Source: Lytechinus pictus
Lineage: Eukaryota; Echinodermata; Echinoidea; Temnopleuroida; Toxopneustidae
DNA: 64,000 bases
Direction: 5' to 3'
NCBI RefSeq assembly: GCF_037042905.1
Contig: NC_087252.1
Coordinates: 18,183,701 to 18,247,700 of the forward strand
Numbering within the stretch: position 1 is the stretch's first letter; every line of letters begins with the position of its first letter. Below the pieces are notes generated by a model. That model searched no databases, was not told where the DNA came from, and was given only the letters and a program-made list of their open reading frames with translations. The position numbers were made by a program, and so were the translations under genes. Positions 62,001 to 64,000 of the stretch are shown piece by piece.

Positions 62001-64000
62001 TGCTTCTCAAAAACCCAAATAAAATTCCTCATTGATCTTTTTTGCCTGCCAGGACCAGTAACAAAAGTCTACCAAATTCTGCCTGTTTTTATTTGGTACT
62101 ACTGATAATAATATACTTCCCTACATGTATCTTTTGCCAGGTGTCATTAACATAATCAAGGCCTAGCTCCTTGGTTGCTGGATATTCATTTTGCAATTAG
62201 ACATTACACATGTGCCCACCCCAAAATTACCATACTGAATCAAGGTTTTACAATCCTTCTTTATGCATTTTAATTTGCATCACAGATAGATGGTGATTTC
62301 AGAGCAGTTCATGGGGATGTGTCTGACAGATTAATCATGAAATGGACTCAAGAACTGGCAAAAAAACTACTGCAGTATGGAGAAAAGCAAAGTCCACAAG
62401 TGCAAGCCGGTACATATATTCCCCGGGGGGAGGGGCACTCAATATGAAAGTGACGTACGAGTAAGATCACACATCTCGAACATAGGGGTCTTTCGGTGAT
62501 GCGTTCAAATGAAAAATAGGGGGTCTTTGGGTGACAAATGAAAAATAGGGGGTCTTTGGGTGACAAGTAAAAAAATAGGGTGTCTTTCAGTGACAGTCTA
62601 AAATCTGGGTTTTTCGGTGACACACCAAGCTAAACAATGGGCTCTTTTTTAGTGTGATTAAATGGCATTTTTCTGAAAATCAAAAATTTGGGAAATTTTT
62701 GGGTCAGAGAGTGCAAAATTCATGGGTCTTTGGGTGACAGAAAAAAATTGGGTCATCAAATGGAAAAAACGGGGGTCTTTGGGTGACAGCAGTCCAAAAA
62801 AGGGGGTCTTTTTGATCGCACATGGTGCGAACTTCAATATTGAGTGCCCCCACCACCACCACCCCCACCCGGGGTATTTTCTGTAATATTTTGCCTTTCA
62901 ATAATTTTGTATACTGTTGTAAAAAAGATGCGATTCAGTGTTAAAATATTTACCATGGAATTGCTCTATTTTAATTGAAGTTTGTTTTCCTTTCGGATAT
63001 AGATGATCAAAGTGCACAGGATGCAGGTCTGACAGCACTGCCCTTGATACTGCCTACAGGAAAACTGTCAAACGCAAAGAAATCCAGGGCTACGGTGAAA
63101 GAAGCAATGGAGTCCATTGATTTTCAGCCGGTAAGTATGGAGTAAATTTTAGTGCCTACTAAATGAAATGTTTGGGTATAGAGGTGGGATGCAGATGGGA
63201 TATATCCAATTGGAGGATGTTTTTGTATATCTTCTTGCACATAAAATGAAAGAAATGCCTCAAGTACTCCATTTGGTTGAAAGTGATATGTAAAGAATGG
63301 GACACGTTCATCAAGACAACAACAGTTTGGCTGATGTGATGCTCACACAGTTTGTATTGCATAGATCTGTTTTACTTAATTGTTATCATCGGAGATGCCA
63401 GACTTCAGGAAATTTTTTTCAGCATCTCCAGTACAATTAACAAGATTAAAAATTCATATTTTCAAGAAATTTTATTAGCGTTTCAGGAAAATGTGACCAA
63501 AGTCACTGGCATCTCTGTATCATTTTGATTATGGTTCGATTAACTGCAGAATTTGCATGCTTGTCGCACTACAACATTTGTAGCACATCCCACATGCAGC
63601 CCAAACTTTCCATGTTTGCTAATTGAAGTTCAGCTGACAGGTCCCTAATAGAACTCGACTCTCACTCTACACCTAGATCTGTGATAGATCTTTAGAACTG
63701 TGATATAAAGAAAGGTTAAGTTTATATGACAACTTCTATCATGATCATGGTCAAGTTACAGTAGTTACCCTCACTATATAGATTTGACAGACTGACCCAT
63801 GATGTCAAACGCCAGGCAGTATAGTCAAATATTGTTCCTCGACCAGCAAAGTGTGTGCACACAATGTACATCAGGACCATGCTAAAGCTATATCTATCTA
63901 CAACCCACTTACCAGTAAGAATTAAGTACGCAGACAGAAAATATCTAGATTTATTTTTTAAATGTAAATTAATCAGTAGATTTATTTTCTCTTTTTACAG
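55980..64000 (+). CDS. SAMD3-like gene, partial (continues past the window)
   Basis: Probable first exon 55980-56037, then exons 58658-58800, 59411-59495, 59872-60055, 61741-61934, 62286-62409 and 63003-63130. The window ends on the next acceptor (TTTTTACAG). From the second listed exon on, all joins keep frame, giving about 250 residues. Recognisable segments are ILEKAAGGQSILGEL, RRRMVRIVVSHLMEKYGNKP then QKVGMAISMIQQFPALKD, EGEHAKGFIEERLKNVRKRM, LQWPRLFDVPNMIDGDF and LPLILPTGKLSN. This order matches SAMD3-like proteins (sterile alpha motif domain 3), a poorly characterised animal family. The first exon (ERLLNKWGLGGLVAVFEG) looks like the start of a SAM domain, but it ends in phase 1 and does not join the next listed exon in frame. 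At least one SAM exon between 56038 and 58657 is therefore unseen. Confidence 0.65.
56191..56217. repeat. GC-rich perfect 12-bp hairpin
   Basis: GCTCCCGCCCGC, GCA loop, GCGGGCGGGAGC. Strongly GC-rich in an AT-rich intron. Confidence 0.85.
56353..56436. repeat. Long hairpin, pre-miRNA-sized
   Basis: Inner arms GGGGACGGACTAGGCCTAAA and onward (56364-56387) and their inverse (56401-56424) pair over 24 bases with one G:U. Pairing extends outward, less perfectly, to about 36 bases. The loop is 13 bases. It lies in the first intron of the SAMD3-like gene. It may be a MITE remnant. Confidence 0.7.
56437..57850. other. Intronic, no gene recognised
   Basis: AT-rich. A 119-codon frame at 57121-57480 has no domain. 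The missing SAM exon may lie between 56038 and 58657 but no segment with SAM-like residues and splice sites was found. Confidence 0.4.
57860..58262. repeat. Tandem duplication of about 215 bp
   Basis: TTAAATCGTAAGCACAGC ... GGACCCTGAAATTTTT at about 57862-58015 recurs at about 58079-58231 with minor changes, followed by a further partial TTGCAAAATTGGACGTTC at 58245. Non-coding; intronic. Confidence 0.8.
58658..58800 (+). CDS. SAMD3-like gene, internal exon
   Basis: 143 bases, acceptor TTCTAG, donor GTAAGA. Encodes DISAILEKAAGGQSILGELE through RRRMVRIVVSHLMEKYGN. Confidence 0.7.
59411..59495 (+). CDS. SAMD3-like gene, internal exon
   Basis: 85 bases, acceptor AATAG, donor GTAAGT. Encodes PSAEQKVGMAISMIQQFPAL then KDVEGPGY; frame agrees with both neighbours. 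Confidence 0.7.
59872..60055 (+). CDS. SAMD3-like gene, internal exon
   Basis: 184 bases, acceptor ACATAG, donor GTATGT. Encodes EAWYTQAVEGEHAKGFIEER then a Lys/Glu-rich linker ending KIEELKSK. Confidence 0.7.
60272..60643 (+). mobile_element. tRNA-derived SINE
   Basis: The head has A box TAGCTCAATCG at about 60277 and B box TGTTCAAGTCC at about 60320, resembling tRNA-Lys. A body of about 280 bases follows, with a GTAGAGCGCACTTTAAA segment like the 3' ends of L2-type partners. It ends near a T-run at 60629-60643. It lies in an intron of the SAMD3-like gene. Confidence 0.65.
60782..61319. mobile_element. TIR element with 9-bp target duplication
   Basis: Flanked by ACTTACATC at 60773-60781 and 61320-61328. 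The ends carry G- or C-runs followed by GTCTGTCCTCATTGAAAGG, then GGGGTATCATGC and TGACCAA, and are mirrored over about 50 bases. Interior repeats of CCCTAAGTAAGTA-like words lie at the left; no protein. The target duplication length is near the 8 bp typical of hAT elements. Confidence 0.8.
61388..61675 (+). mobile_element. tRNA-derived SINE with Met-like head
   Basis: A box TGGCCTAGTGG at about 61394 and a degenerate B box GGTTTGAACCC at about 61439. The anticodon-loop position reads CAT in CTCATGA, but the stem is imperfect. The body runs to a CTTTAACTTTTTGTAAAA end near 61675, just upstream of the acceptor at 61740. Confidence 0.65.
61741..61934 (+). CDS. SAMD3-like gene, internal exon
   Basis: 194 bases, acceptor TTTTCAG, donor GTATGG. 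Encodes EKDMEPENLEEMKQWLQHNN, then PKVVEFMKKTALKRQEEI and IELQWPRLFDVPNM, with the conserved WPRLFD. Confidence 0.7.
62286..62409 (+). CDS. SAMD3-like gene, internal exon
   Basis: 124 bases, acceptor CACAG, donor GTACAT. Encodes IDGDFRAVHGDVSDRLIMKW then TQELAKKLLQYGEKQS. A TIR element begins 11 bases after the donor. Confidence 0.7.
62421..62874. mobile_element. TIR element built on GGGTCTTTGGGTGACA
   Basis: Ends CCCCGGGGGGAGGGGCACTC and, mirrored, GAGTGCCCCC ... CACCCGGGG, followed inward by AATAT. The interior repeats GGGGTCTTTGGGTGACA or variants about nine times. Non-coding; intron of the SAMD3-like gene. Confidence 0.75.
63003..63130 (+). CDS. SAMD3-like gene, internal exon
   Basis: 128 bases, acceptor ATATAG, donor GTAAGT. 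Encodes DDQSAQDAGLTALPLILPTG then KKSRATVKEAMESIDFQP, resembling the C-terminal region of SAMD3-like proteins. Confidence 0.7.
63131..64000. other. Last visible intron, ends on a splice acceptor
   Basis: No repeats or genes recognised. The window ends with CTCTTTTTACAG, so the next coding exon begins at the following base. Confidence 0.6.

Overview
This is a stretch of AT-rich animal nuclear DNA. It has spliced genes with GT-AG introns, animal-type tRNA genes with Pol III terminators, CR1/L2/I-type non-LTR retrotransposons, tRNA-derived SINEs and many small inverted-repeat elements. An invertebrate, probably marine and possibly a deuterostome such as an echinoderm, is my best guess from the repeat style. 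Nothing in the window fixes the species. There are no bacterial features.

Layout. 1-6.6 kb: a word-repeat element, then a broken CR1-type retrotransposon (about 1432-6095) with a 5'-truncated L2-type copy inserted antisense (2861-4098) and a duplicated retrotransposon 3' end. 6.65-16.24 kb: one huge foldback element. Its two arms match each other inverted, its centre is two opposed rows of about 210-bp repeats, and three later elements split the arms: an RNase H-bearing I-type copy, a CR1-type RT copy, and a TIR element carrying an exon-like reading frame. 16.2-24 kb: blocks of repeats, a perfect 33-bp hairpin present in three forms, an intact 71-nt tRNA with anticodon UCA, and G-tract elements.

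25.7-54.2 kb: a minus-strand CAP-superfamily gene resembling GAPR-1/GLIPR2. Three exons give 152 residues that join in frame. Its 26.6-kb first visible intron contains a 21.8-kb tandem array (27825-49636) and a divergent pair of tRNA-Ser(AGA) genes. The array has ten units, long (about 2.61 kb) and short (about 1.63 kb). Each unit has a Helitron-like hairpin plus CTAG end, a tRNA-like Pol III promoter with a T-run terminator (all on the minus strand), and one or two 1-kb modules rich in CRE palindromes and nuclear-receptor half-sites.

55.98-64 kb: a plus-strand gene with one probable first exon and six well-supported internal exons, resembling SAMD3-like proteins. The window ends exactly on the next splice acceptor. 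Its introns hold two tRNA-derived SINEs and two TIR elements with G-rich ends. The two host genes are divergent, with about 1.8 kb between their first visible exons. Almost everything else is mobile or repetitive DNA.
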